Of a DNA stretch of 64,000 bases, positions 34,058 to 47,825 are shown in pieces. The notes beneath the pieces were generated by a model. That model saw nothing but the letters and a program-made list of their open reading frames with translations, ran no database searches and was not told where the DNA came from. This DNA comes from Volvox africanus. Lineage: Eukaryota; Chlorophyta; Chlorophyceae; Chlamydomonadales; Volvocaceae. Each line of letters begins with the position of its first letter. The first letter of the stretch is position 1. The position numbers were made by a program, and so were the translations under genes. The DNA lies in the NCBI GenBank assembly GCA_030268105.1, contig BSDZ01000102.1, positions 186,001 through 250,000 of the forward strand, given 5' to 3'.

Positions 34058-37000
34058 ATGGCTAGCTCAGAATATGGCGGTCCAGATGATGCGGAGATAC
34101 CGTTGGAAGAAGCTGACGTATACAAGGAAACATCAAATAGTAATTACGTTGTCATTCGTCGCTTGCGGTTGTTTCGTTCCAAGTTCATCACCTTCCATAA
34201 CTTTGAGGAAAATGACGAGGACAGGAAGCACTGGATTCTCACATCACAATGTGATCTATCACCCCGCACTGCTGTGGAGATCAGAGAGCCCTGCACCAAG
34301 CGTGTGCGACCTCGTGGCCAATGGGCAATTACGACCCTTGTCAAACCCAAATCTATTGGCACGCGGGGTAAATCAGTTCGCCTGGTAAGCCGTATTATAT
34401 GTGGCCCCCTTCACTAACATGCACTCGGGTGTTTCCGTGTGTGGAGATAACAACACTGCAATGTTTCGCGAGGACATTCGCACGACTAACCTCAGCTTCA
34501 TCCTTAACATCTGCTTTTAGAGGTAGAAACTTGTACAAGGAACAATTCTCATCCACTCGCATCTGGGTCTCGCCTATGTTGGAGGAACCCACGTGTCGAC
34601 TACCCCAAGCCCCCAGACGCATTTCACAAGCCCCACCCCCACCTGAACCTCTCCCTATCCTGATGATTTGAATTTATTCATTCTCCTGTTTCCCCACGCA
34701 AAGTACATGTTCACGCTATCCTGGCCCACTCGCTGGGCCGCCAAAGGCTACACTTCCTTCTCCTTCGGTTTCGAGGATGTGGTGGAGGCGCGCCATTGGC
34801 ACATGCGCCTCTCTGACTGCCTGGAGGCCATCCGGGCGGAGAAGGCCGCAACCTCCTCGTCCCAATCCGGAATCCTCGGCATCAGCAGCTCCGGCCAAGC
34901 GTTGACTGCTAGGCTTAGCACGGGCAATGGCGGCACCGGAGCTGCCGGAAGCTACGGTCGGTCCAGCAATAGTATTTTGATAGCTGGATCCCAGGCCCCA
35001 CAAGCGCCAGGCGCGGGAGTGGGGCCGTCTACAGGGATGGTGAAAGGCGGCAGCATGGGTCGGAAGCGGATTTCTGGAGATGGACCGAGCTTGGGGACAG
35101 ACACACCCGCGGTGCAGGTGCGGTATGGGTTCGGGACGTTGGAGTGGAGATGAGATGAGTGGGTGCCAGACAGCGATCAGCTTTGCGAGTTTGTGGATCG
35201 GTAGGATGAGCGAAGAAGAGGAAGGGAAGGAGGAAGAAAGGGGGAGAGAGGTGGGATAAGGAGATGGGGAGACGATGACGGGAGGCCAGAAACATGTGGA
35301 CCTGGGTTGACTCTTGCGTTGGTGGAGGGCAGAGCTCTGTTCCGGAATAGTCCAATCGTTTGGACCTTCTACAGCGTTTCGGGACGTTGAATTCTGGCGT
35401 GAGGACTTACGTGCTTGAGGCGCAGTGAGGGATGAAAATAAATACCCTTTGAAACTCTTTGTATTTTACAGCTTACCCAGAGTGCCAAAGCGAAGACAGT
35501 GATATCGGTCGAACGGGCGGGAAGAGAGAGGTTCCAAAGTGGGGCTTAATTATCCCACAGAATGGATTTTGATTTACCGGGTGTGGGATTTACTTCATTC
35601 AGCCGATTGGCTGGATGATCGTATATTAGGAAATGTCGTCTACGGGTTTACGATGCAATATATGGCCGCTGACGGACGCCACCGCTCCGCTTGCCAGCCC
35701 CAGCTGGTCCTGCATCTTGTGTGATATAGTCGCCAACACGTCAAGCCTTTAATAGTCGCCAACACATCAAGTCTATAAATAGTCGCCAAGCCCTCTGCCA
35801 GAGGAGTTCCGGATATGCTGCCTAATGGCCGGTGAAGCGGCGAGCAAGCATGTGGGCAGTTTTTTGCGCCGTTACCCAGAGCGGTAGACGGATGGTTAGG
35901 CCGGGGCTCGTCGCTGCCAGTGCTACAGCAAAGCTTCAGGGGGAGCACCGTGGGTCTTTGTGACCCAGATGATTCCGATCGCTGTATACTCCTCACGTTA
36001 GTTAAGCGGGCGTACTTCTAGGGTGTATGTCGGTGCCGTGATGCCGTGATGACACGCCGTGCCGATACCGTGCTGATGATGCCGTGCCGTGATGCTGTGA
36101 ATAATTTCACTTGCGCAGATGGCCGGCCTCACATCCGCCGCGTCATCACCAGAGGTGCCCCAGCGGCGGCAGTCGGCGTCGGAATCAGGTGAGTCTTCGG
36201 CGGGCGGCTTGGAGTGCGGTTGGGTGAAGACAGCCCCGTGTGCCGGGGCCCCGCCAATGGAGGGTAGGAAAACAATCAAGGGACGCAATCAAGGGAAGCC
36301 GGAGGCCATAAGGCTGTGGAGCAGTAGGAACGGAAACGGCTACGCCTCTCGCTATAACCTTGGGCGACGGGAGTCATGCTAGATGGGGTTTGAAAGAGGA
36401 AAGTAAGAATCGAAGCAATAGAGGTAATCGAAAGCTGGCCATGCTCAAGGCGCAAGGCCAGCTAACACTGTGCTACTCGGCGGATAGGAAGGGTGACGAC
36501 AGACAGGGGCGGAGGCAAGTACTAAAAAGGGAGGATGGTGAGGGCCCCAAGATATCTCAAATAAGGAAAGTCGGGGATGGTGTACGGGACGCATGGACTG
36601 CCCTCTGTCTGTCGCTCTGAGTTCTTTTGTCCTGTTGTGGTGATGTCAAATGGTGTCGCCTCTCACCCGTCACAGCCAAGCGGACGCTAGTGTACGACAG
36701 CAATAGCGGCACCGCCGCGACTGACACGCCAGTGGCGCAACCACCGGCGGCGGCGCCGCTGAGCGGTGCCCTCCGCGGCAGCTCCTTCGCCGTCGCGTCC
36801 ACAGTTGCCGCCGCCGCGGCTGGCTTGGCGCCGTTGCCGCCACCGGCGGCGGCAGCAGCTCCCTCTCCTCCGTCGGCTGTGATGGCAGCGAAGCCATCGC
36901 AATCTGGTTTGACCCTGCCGCAAGCGCCGCCGCCGCCACCCAGCAGTACCGACAGCGAGGGATCTTATGAGGAGTTGGAAGATCCAGCTGTTTCAGGCTG

Positions 37001-39599
37001 CGTCCCGTGTCGGCAGCCCCGGGGCACATCCCGGGGGGATGTGTACCACACTAAGCAGCGCTGGGTGCCGTACAAGCAGGTACGCGCACGGCAACATGCA
37101 CCGCACCCAGTGCAGCTCTAAGACTGCCTTTTGCTCTGAGCCTCTGGAGCGCACAAAGCCCGCAGCATATATAGCTGGGAACATACCACTACGGTTTAGG
37201 TTGCGTGCCTGCCGTGATGTGTATGGTTCCCTCGGGTTTGGTCCCTTGCCCAGCGATCACACAGTCCCCGTTCCACACTGTGGTTGCAGTCCGTTTTGGT
37301 AAGGAGGAGCACGACATTGATCCCCGACCCGATTTCCCATGTACTAAAGCTGCCTGAGCTATAGCTCCTACAGCTACTGGAACGGAATGAGCGGCACGTA
37401 ATTTTCTCCTTATTCTTATTTGGTCAGCAAAGCTTACCACTCAAACATTGGAATATTCTGCAATAGGGTTGCACTCGTTGACCGGATCCAGAGTCCAGGG
37501 GTAAGGGAGACCGCAATGTCCTCGCTGCTTTCCAATTTTGGGCTGACTCTGCGGAGCATTCCATCCGCCATCGTAACTAACATCGTGAAACCCTCAAACC
37601 TAAGAACCAACACCAACGCCAGCGCAAACACTGTTGTACCCCATGTACCTACGTCATGCGCATTCCAGCCGCGCTGTAACCGCACCACAACTGCATTGCA
37701 ACCACAGCACCATATTCAGCTGCGCCCTAGCTGCAACCCAAACGCACTACCAACCGCTGTTCAGCCCCAATCTGAACGCAGGTGAACGGCGTCGCAATTT
37801 ACCACCATCCCCAGAACGCCGGGGACGCGGAGGCTGGGGTGGGCGGAGAGTTCATGGTAAGGGGAGTGGGAGGCTGAGGGTTATGTGTGTGTGTGTGTGT
37901 GTGACTAGGTGTGTGGTGGTTTTGGGGAACGTGGAGAGGTTTACGAGGGTGAAACTGCACGGCTCTCAGTGACCTCCGGTATCAAAAAAGGTGTCCCATG
38001 AAAGCAATTTCTAAGTATTCCAAGAAACCGAAGAACCCAAATCCAGGAACCCGTATCTTGATAAACACAACCGGATGTTGTGTTTCCTGTTCGTCATATC
38101 GATGGCCGTCACCACCCATCCATCTCCCAAGGCATCTCACACACGCGCACGCGCGGGTTCCCCCTCGATTCAAGGGAGGGGATCTCTGGAAGGAACAAGA
38201 CGCGCTTGCACGAAAACGGCGTCGCTTCTCGCCGCTGCATTCTCAGCCAACATGGGGCACATGACTCCATCGCAAACTCCGAGATTCCCCGCATGACGTT
38301 CCGTTCACGCCCCACACCAAACCTCAACACACCCAAAACCACACCCGGCACCACCACCCCGTACATCACTGATGCGCCTCTTCAGGTGAGCACAGTGGTC
38401 CGCGGCAGCCCCCGGCGCTGCCTGAACGCGCTGACCTCCAACTGCGGCACCACCACCATCTTAGGGCCGGCCATCGTGCAGGAGGTGCTGCAGCGCCGTC
38501 AGGCCGTGGATGATAAGGAGGTGAGGGCCTAGCTGGGAAGTCGGGAGATCAGGAGGAGTGGGATGGGGTGGGGTGTGAGAATCGGTGCTATGGATTCATG
38601 TGAGCTTGCCACCACCTCGCAGGTTCAACGCATCGTCGTTCAGGCCCCGGGTTTGGCGGGGGTCATCTGCGCCCCTAGAGAGTTGGTGGTGGAGACCGTG
38701 TTGAAGACAGACGAGACGGGTACGCCGCGGGGTCATGGGCGGCATGTAACTAGGGGTTGAGCCGGAGAAATGGAATACGAAATCCGTCAGAGGGGATGGC
38801 GGTCGGCAGGGATGAGGGACCGCAGTGGGGCGCCCCACCGTTGTCCACCCCACAGCGTTGGGGTACCAGTAGCAGCTGTCATTGACCCTCTTTCCAGACG
38901 GCGTTCCTCGCTCAAATCGGTGTTTGCCCTCCGCCAAACTCCGGTACCTGAAACATCATAAGGTTAACTGCTATGTTCCTTTGATGGCACCTTCCCAGGA
39001 GCAGACCTCTCGCCCTCGTCTCTCTGTCCCTGACTGTTTACGAGACCGTGTACGAGACCCTTTACTGTTTACTGCTGATCCCCCGCAATCTCCCTGCCCC
39101 GCAGTTCCTACCCTGATGCTTATGTTCAACAGCTGCGAGGTGCCAGCCCGGTTTGTTGAGCGAAAGGCGGGCGAGCAGCAACAACTACTGCAGGCGGAGG
39201 AGGCAGAGACGTGCCGGGTAGGCATGGAAATAGGGAGAATCACATTCCAGTCCATCGGTGATACGTATATCCATCCATACGCCGCCTGGGTCCCTTGCCC
39301 GGCTCTGTGCCCCGGTCCGTTAAATTTTGCATGCGCACGCGCATCCGTTAGGATTAGAACTCATGCTCCCCGCCCCGCGCTATGCTGCGCCAGGCTGCCT
39401 CCGAGGGTGGGCAGCGCAGCTGGTGGCGCCGCCCTATCGCTGCCCGCGTGAGGGGCGGGTACACAATAGCTCCCTTGTCGGAAAACACATTGGATCAATC
39501 CCAAGAGGCGCTGGTCACCTGCATCATTAAGGTATGGTATGCTGTGTTGCTTTGAATTGTTATAGCTGTCTCACACATACACACACATATGTATATATA

Positions 39600-39632
<33 letters not shown>

Positions 39633-42600
39633 GTATATATATATATATACATATAAATGTGTGTATAAGATACCGTGCACATGCACATGCATGCATCGAT
39701 ACACAGGCTCGGGCACGTAAGCATAGACATATACAGGTATACATATAGATATATATACAAAAGTACATACACACATACATAATACTCCGTCACTCGAACG
39801 ACCCGAATGCCCCCTAGGCTGCTTTCCTCGAGCACATAATGCTCATCTCTCCTCCTCACGACCACCACCGCCACTAGCAGCAGCACCACCACCACAACCA
39901 CCATCACCATCACCACCACCCTTAACGAACGCATCAAGGGCCCAACCCCGATATGCACCCTCCCCATACACACACTGCATAACTAGCATCGCTTCCCCTT
40001 CCCCGCCTCTAGGTGGACCTAGGTGGCGTATGTGGCGAACGTAGCTGGTTTCGACTTGCCTCCGACCTAGCGGGGTGGACGGACGCATTCCTGGACCGCA
40101 TGCTGATGGCGGTGACGCTGCTCCGGGACGAAGTGGGTCCGGGCATTTGGTTGGGATAAGCGTTGGGCCGTGTGGCTTTTGCTGGCGACCCGGCAGCTAT
40201 ATGTATATGCGTGGGGATATCATACACTCATGTAAACCACAATGTATACCAGACATTGTCTAAGGGGACGAATGAGGGCAGAGGGGATGGCCCGAAGATC
40301 TTTATGAAAGGCCTATGCAGGGCACTTACGGTAGTATATTTGCTGTCGTTCTCCTCTCCTCTCCTCTCATGTCGAGTACAGGTGGAGCAGGCCCGCTTTG
40401 TGGTCCAGCCCCTGAGCATGATGGCGTCATCTTCTAGAGCTAAGGTGGGAGTGACGCTCGTGTAGGAATTATATGCGCCTAAACGAGCAAGTGACTTTGC
40501 AAAACAAGAAACTCTAAATATTGTTACTACATATAACTTGTATAATAATTTTACTATACATATATTATAGTTAAATTGAATGAAGCTAACAATCAAGCCA
40601 TATGAACACTTGGGGGGGATCACAGTTGCACCTCCACTCAGAAACAATAAATTCTTATCCTAAATCCATGAAGAATATTTTTAATGCTGCGTATTTACTG
40701 CTGCGGAGTATGGGCATTCCGGGACCTGTAGCGGTAGGAGGGAGAACTAGGAGGGGAAGAAGATTGCGTTTGCAGTCCTCGAATGCTGGGAGGCTTCCGT
40801 CCCGTACGAATACGAGCCCAATCGTGTAAAGGGCGCCGAAGATCCCAATCCAGATTCAAACCTCTTGGAAACGGTGTCCAACCCAATCCTGTGTTTTGGT
40901 AAGGGGAAATCGTCGCCAAATATGTTTTCATTCGTACGCAGGATCGGGACCGTGATGGTTTGGGGTCTAACGCAGACCTTTCAGGAATAGGTGCCCAACC
41001 CGGCCGCAGTGGGGAAAGCCATGCCATGCTTTGTGCCGTCGGCGGCACCGCCGGTATGCGTCGTAGATTGCGTCTGAGTACGACAGCGGCGGCCGCGGCT
41101 GCGCGGGCGGCAGTGGCGAGAGGGCGAAGTCTTATTGATGTGAGTTGGAACTCCGAAAGCGGGTGTTCGTGTGTATGTTTGTTCGCATATTTGGGAGTAT
41201 CTGTGCTGAAGAAGTTAGTTCCGAGGAACAGGAGTTTATAAAACTTATGGTGCTAGAAGCGATAACGTAACAAACAAACGGAGACCAAGTTGCAGTTCAC
41301 CATATAAAGGTTCGTATAGTCAATTTGACAGGTCGTTCAGGTACTCCTTATGTTCCATGTCTCTTTCTTATCCAGGTCCATTAACAGCTCCCCTCCAGAT
41401 AATATTTTAACGGATACAAAACGTTTTGAATGAATACGGCATGCCATTTACACACACTCACTCACATCTCTTTCTCTCCCCTCAACCTCACCTGCTCCAA
41501 TCCTCATCCCGGCAGGCCGAGCGCATCAGCTTTGTTGATGGCACCGCGCCCGAGGGTGCCGCAGCCGCCGAGGTGCCCTCAGTGCTGGGCCGGGGCAGGA
41601 TCAGCAACTCGGCGGAAGCTGCAGGCACGCTGGCGGAGGCGGAGGAAGAGGAGATCGGGGGAGAAGCAGGGGCAGCTCACAGACACGAGGGTGCGGCGGG
41701 CTCTGGTGCTGCAGAAGCAGCGGCGGGGGAGACTTCGGATGCCGGTCACGGGATGGGCACGTTGCCGCACACGTACGAGACACTGGAGGAGGTACGGATG
41801 TGGAGGGGCGCATGGTTTGCGGGTTCCGCGGAAGATCGTATTGAATGATGGGGCCCGGCCAGAAGCGGGGATAGAAGAGGGCCGAAGGGGGGGGAGGGAA
41901 GGGGCTGTGATTGAGGTTTCGTCCTCGACGCCCTACACCTTTCGGATGACGTCAGTCTATTTACAGAAATCTGAATGCATTCGGCGTGTACCTAAAAGTA
42001 CTGTTGCACGTTGAGGTTCACCTTACCCTATTCACGTAGCCACCCTCAATCCTCATGTCCTTCCCGGCCATTCGTTTGACCGCGTTCTAAGCCGTGCTCT
42101 TGCACGATTACAGGCAGAACTACCGGAAAACCACAAACTTCCTACCAGCACCACCACCACCACCCACCAAAGTACATGGGCAGGGACACAAATGGTATTA
42201 TTCATCTCTCCCTCCTGTGCGAGGCCTAGGATGTACTTTGATGATCAACTTTTAACACTCCTCGCCCATACATCATACATGTGTTGTCCCCACCCTCGCT
42301 CCGCGGTGTATTCCGCGAAAGACATGTACACATAAACACACGTACCTCTCTTTTCCTTCGGCACATGCCCTCCTATACGCGCCCTCCTGTCGCATCTCAG
42401 GTTCTGCAGCGTATGCGCAGCCTATCGTTCCTCGACCTAAGCGTGTGGGACAACCTGCACCAGCCGGGAAAGGACGCGCCATTCAAGGTGAGCAGTAAGT
42501 ACCAGCGCAGGGTACCTGCTAGCATGCCAGAGTGGTTGGCGGGGCGGGGAGCAAGAAGGGGGAACAGGGAAGGTTTGATTGGGATGGAAAATCTTGAAGA

Positions 42601-45600
42601 CACGACCCCAGAATTCGCAGGAACAGGTAAGCGGTCGATGTGCATGTACTGTAGGACATGGAGAGATGGACCCGGCCTGTCCGTCTGTCTGTGTCTGTCA
42701 ATTTTCCAACCCCCGAACTAACTAACTATCCACTATAACCAAGCAACTTTAGAGCCACATGAAACACTTCCCTTACCTCATCTAGGAAATGGCGGTTCGT
42801 TAACTATTATTGCTACTGCATTAATTGAAACTGGTTCGAGAATGGATGAGGATTACCACTTCGGTACCAGTGGGCATTCTCTTGGGGCTATTGTTTCAGA
42901 TCTAACATTTGTCGAACCTATCTATCTGTTTGTCTGTCTGTCTGTTTGTTTACCTAATCATCCACAATCACACTTCTCCCCCCCCCCGCTACTTGTGTCG
43001 CTCAAACGTCGCCTCTCCTCCGATCTCCCTTTTTCCCTTTGTTCCCTTTGTTCGCTAATCTCCCCGGGTACTAAAGTCCTGGCCCCACTTACTCGCCTGT
43101 GGCTTCCTGTTCCTTTATCCACTTCGTTTATTTTCCGGTTACTTCCCGCCACTCCCTTCGTCCCGGTTATCCTTTTTGGGGCGTCTTACCACGTCAACCT
43201 CTTCTTTACCCCTCCATCCCTCCGTTCCTCAGTCCACCGTCGTGCCCTACCTGTCTTCTCTCCCCCCCACACCCCGGTGTTCAACGTCTTGTGCCCCTGC
43301 TGTCCAGATCCGCGGTCCAACCTACCTGAAGGATCGCAAGAAGATTCCTGCTGGCTTCAGCAAGTTCATCCTGGGGTCAATGGACGTCATTCAGCAGCCC
43401 CCGGGGACGCTGCACGAACACGTGGCCAGGTTCATCCCCGCCATCAGGTGAGAAAGGCAGGGAGGGTAGGGAGCCAGGGAGGGTAGGGGCAACGAAAACC
43501 AAGGAGGGACATGTGAGTCACGCGAATTCAGTCACAGCCACTGCTGCGCACTCTCCACCACAACGCTGTGGGGTACGACAAGATGTGGACTTTTGGAGAT
43601 ATCCCGTGTCTCGTCTATGTTGTCCTGTGCTGTGCTGCATAAACGTTGTTGCCAGTAGGAGCTAATGAACAATCCCGAAACAATCCCGAACCGGTGATAT
43701 CTGATCCACCAACTTATTGCCGCATATTTGCCTGTCTTTCCTCCCCCCTCATAACAGGCAGTCCGGCGCTCCGTTCTCCGTGGTGGTGCACCTGGTCATC
43801 CCAGGCACCCCCCTGCTGGGCATTGTGGCCACCTTCGTGACGGACCGCCACCCCGCCACCCTCGGCACCCCGCCGGCGCAGCCCATGGAGGATGAACACG
43901 ACTGGGAGCCATTCGATTTCGTGTTGCGCAAGTAGGGACTGGGCTACTATGGATACGGGATAGTGGGATTGGGCTAGGATTGGGGTAAAGGTTGGGGAAG
44001 AAGTGTGTGTGTCTGTGTGTGTTCGTGTTGCATGGGGTATGTGTGAGTATGTGTGTGTAAGGAAGATACCGAATCAGACATGTCTTGCTTGCTTCTTGTG
44101 TGTAGGGATGGATATCCGGCGTTATAAGTGTCTCTCTCATGGTAGACGAGCAGAAGCGGCTCAACAGTACATATGGGGTTAGTCTTAATGAGCGAACAGG
44201 ATAGGGTGCAGGCAACGCCGGAACGGGCGAGATGCGAAGCGTGTATGTCTGTTGATACACCTAAAAAGCCTCTCGCATGTTGTCTGTTGTTCTCCATCTT
44301 TCCCTCTTCCAAACGTTAGGAATTCCTTTTTATTTGTATTATTTATTTTATTTGTATTTATTTATTTACGTTTTTATTATCATGAATTTGGTTATGGTTA
44401 GTAGGCGTTCATGCATCATTTTTCTTCACCTTTTTCTGGTGTCTGCCTATACCACCGCAGGTACATGAGCGGCTCTACGTATGCCCGCAATCACACGCTG
44501 AAGCTCATCCCCCACATCGCGGACGGCTCCTGGATGATTAAACAGTCGGTGGGCACCACCCCTGTGATCCTCGGCAAGCAGCTGAAAACCACCTACTACG
44601 AGACACCGCAGGCAGGTTGCTACTTCTGGGAATCAACACCTAGGGGCGTGGAGCTACGTGTGGAGTCACACATTGCGTGTGTGTGATATGGATTCGGGCT
44701 GAAGTGTCCGGTGTGGGCTTATGAGTCTAGGGGGGAGAGCATCAGTAGTGGAGGAAGCATCTTCGCAGCCGAAGCGGCAAGCAGGACCCCCAGAAAAACG
44801 CTTACACACAACACAACACAACACATCACAGCACAACACAACACAGCACAGCACAATGCACACTCCCAAGTGTTGGTCTGTTTGATTCGTCTTCCCCCGT
44901 TCTGGGTGTTGGTTCTAGGTCTCCTTGCTTCCACCTGCCCGTATTACCCACGTTCGAATCGTGCGAATGAGATTTCCTTCCTACTGTGTCGGGTATGTGT
45001 ATAAGTGTTGTCTTCAGCACGACGCTCCTCCAAATTGAGTATGTGTGAAAAGAGTAAAGGAGGAGCTATGGTTATTTAAGTTTTAAGTCCTAATGGTTGG
45101 TAAAATCATCTGTAAGGTGGGTGGTTCGACTGTGTTGCATTGCCTTGGGTTTATGCAGTACCTAGAGATCGACATTGATATTTCCGCCAACAACGTGGCG
45201 TCCTACGTGACTGGACTTGTGCGTGGAGCTACTAGATCTCTCGTGATCGACATGGGCTTCGTCCTAGAAGGTGAGGAGTTCACAGTTGACAGTGTACAGA
45301 TGGAAGCTGATGTCGCCACATGATGTACCGGCTGTACCGAAATTCCCAAGTGAAGTCAGAGAGGTTAAATTGTTGAACTCTAGTGGCATCCCAGCTTACG
45401 ATGACGCTTTACCTCATATTAAAAATTAAAGATTAAAGATTAAAGATTTGAAAATATCTATTATATTTATATGTATATTTATATTTATATTTATATTTAT
45501 AATATATAATATTTATATATATATAATATAATAGGGTTTTAGGGTTTTAGGGTTTTAGGGTTTTAAACCCTAAATATTATATATAAATATATATATAAAT

Positions 45601-47673
45601 ATTATATATATATTTATATATATAATATTTATTATATTTATATTTATATTTATATTTATATTTATATTCATATTCATATTCATATTCATATTCATATTCA
45701 TATTCATATTCATATTCATATTCATATTCATATTCATATTTATATTTATATTTATATTTATATTTATATTTATATTTATATTTATATTTATATTTATATT
45801 TATATTTATATTTATATTTATATTTATATTTATATTTATATTTATATTTATATTTATATTTATATTTATATTTATATTTATATTTATATTTATATTTATA
45901 TTTATATTTATATTTATATTTATATTTATATTTATATTTATATTTATATTTATATTTATATTTATATTTACATTTATTTTATTTATATTTATATTTTTTA
46001 TTTATATTTTTTATTTATATTTTATTTTTATTTTGATATAGTTTCGGCTTAACATCAAGTTTAAAAGCATTATCGGGTATCAAAATCACAAAACCAGGTT
46101 CACTCCCGCGGATTCGGAAGTGTATTGTAGGTTGTGGTGGTGTCGCAGGATTCCGTCATTGTGTTCTCTGCGAAGCTTCGTTAATTACCGATGCCAAGGA
46201 TTGTACCCCTTTGCAGTGTGCTGTGCAGTGTAATATAGCGGAATCCTGCCCTCACTTGAAAACCCAAAGTGCACCTCCTTGGTCTTTCGTTTTTTCTTTT
46301 TTCCAAACCAACTCGTTCCCCCTTCTCTCTCTCTACCTCCTTAACAAGTCAACACAGGTCACTACATAGGGTAATGCTATGACCTGAGACGCCCCCTGAG
46401 GCCCGTCGCACTGTGCTCTGTGCTCTGTGCCTCTGAGCGCTGTGTGGTTACTCACCTACCGCTCAAACCCAGAGTCCATTCCGCACTAACACTTAAATGC
46501 GTTGGCGCTCTTGACATCTCCACTCCACCCTCCATCCCCTTCTCAGGCACCACTCCTTGGGAGCTTCCGGAGGCCCTTCTGGGTACTCTACGGCTGTACC
46601 ACCTCGACATCCGGTGCGCGAAACTTATCGACGTCAGCAAGGAAATTCCGCTGCGGCCAGCTAACATGGCGCCGCCGCCGCCGCTAAGGGGCCATCCCTA
46701 TACCACCTCCGTCCCTACCTCCGCCATCAGCGGCGTAATGTCAACTGGGGCCACAGCTGTCGGGGAGGTCAGCGGGTTGTGCAGTCCTGGTCCCGGTAGC
46801 GGCACCGGCGTGGCGACGCCAGCACCAGCAGTAGCTGGTGCGATAAGCGTCGGCAGCGATGGCTTTGGAAGTGCAATCAGCCATGGAAACGGCAATGGCA
46901 ATGGCGGCACGGGTTCGACAGCGGCGGTGGCAGTGGCGACAGGAGTAGGAGCGGGACAGTCAAGCTTCACCTCAAAATTGACGGGTGTAAATGCGAGCGT
47001 CGGAGGTGGCGGTGGAACCTCAAAGCGCCCTGCCAGCGGTTTCATCGGGCAGGGGAGCGCGGTAAGGAGTGCATCTGTGGGTGTTTTCCTCCCGAGCCCT
47101 GCTCGCACCTGTTGTCCTGCCGTTCCCCGCATTACGCGCCATGAAATATTAATGAAGTGGGGTAAGCCGCCCGGGGAATTCCTCCCTAACGGCGGCAGCA
47201 TTTCTTTCCTGCAGAACCAGAATTTTTGGAAACGTCTCAAACACCAAAGTCACTACAGTGTTCTGTACGTTTGAGGGATGGGCGGTAGGATAGGGTTCTC
47301 AGTCAGGACCGTAAACAAACGCCGCATGAGCAGTGGCAGCAGCACTCTCTCCTCTCTGTGTCGCATACCCACCCCACCTTCCTCAGACAGTCACCGACCA
47401 ACCTCTCGCATGGTATGCTTGCTTTTTACCGCCTGCTATACGCCGCTGTTGTCGATTGGCACTCCCTACTACCAACGGCCCTCCCGACAGCCCGCTAATT
47501 CACCCGGGTCGGAGACCTCGTCCAACAGCGGCGTCGGCAGCCGATCCGTAAGCGCGCATCAGACGCCGTTGCCGCCCCGCGCGTTCGCCAGCGTCAGTGC
47601 CAGCGGTGTCAGCACCAGCAACGCCGCCGCCGCCGCTGCCGCCGTCGAGGCCACCGCGTCGCTGCGGTCCTGA
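34058..47673 (+). CDS. EDR2L: EDR2-like protein (PH, START, DUF1336), about 1263 aa, 20 exons
   Basis: Homologue of plant ENHANCED DISEASE RESISTANCE 2-type lipid-binding regulators. Exons: 34058-34384, 34704-35117, 36119-36188, 36676-37079, 37782-37856, 38386-38520, 38623-38719, 39105-39217, 39394-39531, 40013-40132, 40382-40444, 40942-41139, 41516-41791, 42401-42487, 43308-43447, 43758-43931, 44461-44611, 45159-45270, 46547-47061, 47491-47673; phases close throughout (3792 bp). PH-like region about 29-160 ([20 protein letters not shown] ... [13 protein letters not shown]); START-like 395-631 ([27 protein letters not shown]); DUF1336 about 811-1060 ([79 protein letters not shown]). The rest is Ala/Gly/Ser-rich. 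ATG context CCCATGG. Exon 3 and the exon 9 start are least certain. Intron 17 uses a GC donor. Lipid ligand unknown. Confidence 0.88.
39577..39660. repeat. (TATG/GT/AT)n simple repeat in intron
   Basis: Alternating purine-pyrimidine run of about 80 bp (CACACATATG ... TATATATATA) in the EDR2-like gene's intron after exon 9. Confidence 0.85.
45441..46036. repeat. AT-rich hexanucleotide array filling an intron
   Basis: About 600 bp of (ATATTT)n with an internal block of (ATTCAT)n variant units at about 45667-45738, preceded by (ATTAAAG)n at 45419-45445. The array is inside the 1276-bp intron 18 (45271-46546) of the EDR2-like gene. A telomere-like core is embedded near its left side. Confidence 0.95.
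45533..45574. repeat. Interstitial telomeric motif, head-to-head
   Basis: Four perfect tandem AGGGTTTT units (45533-45564) are followed at once by AAACCCTAAA (45565-45574), the opposite orientation. The unit is the Chlamydomonas-type telomere octamer. Flanking AT repeats (ATATAATATT... on each side) are themselves roughly mirror or inverted. Confidence 0.9.
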
Positions 47674-47820
47674 ACAGGGCCCCCTTCCCTGCTTGCTCCT
47701 CCTACGATTGGATTGCGATGGGATGGGTGGGGCCCATCTTGGCCGCAATTCAACCCTGTTGTTACCGCATCGTCCAAGTGCGGCCACCAGCGCGGCAGTT
47801 CGACCAACACCGCACCGACC

Positions 47821-47825
47821 TGTAA
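47821..47825 (+). terminator. TGTAA polyadenylation signal of the EDR2-like gene
   Basis: TGTAA lies 148 bp after the stop at 47671-47673, the expected position of a chlorophyte poly(A) signal. Confidence 0.55.

Noticed and set aside
45321..45323. TGA here as the end of the EDR2-like gene
   Set aside because: A GTGAGG donor at 45271 joins in phase to 46547, restoring the conserved end of DUF1336 ([12 protein letters not shown]).
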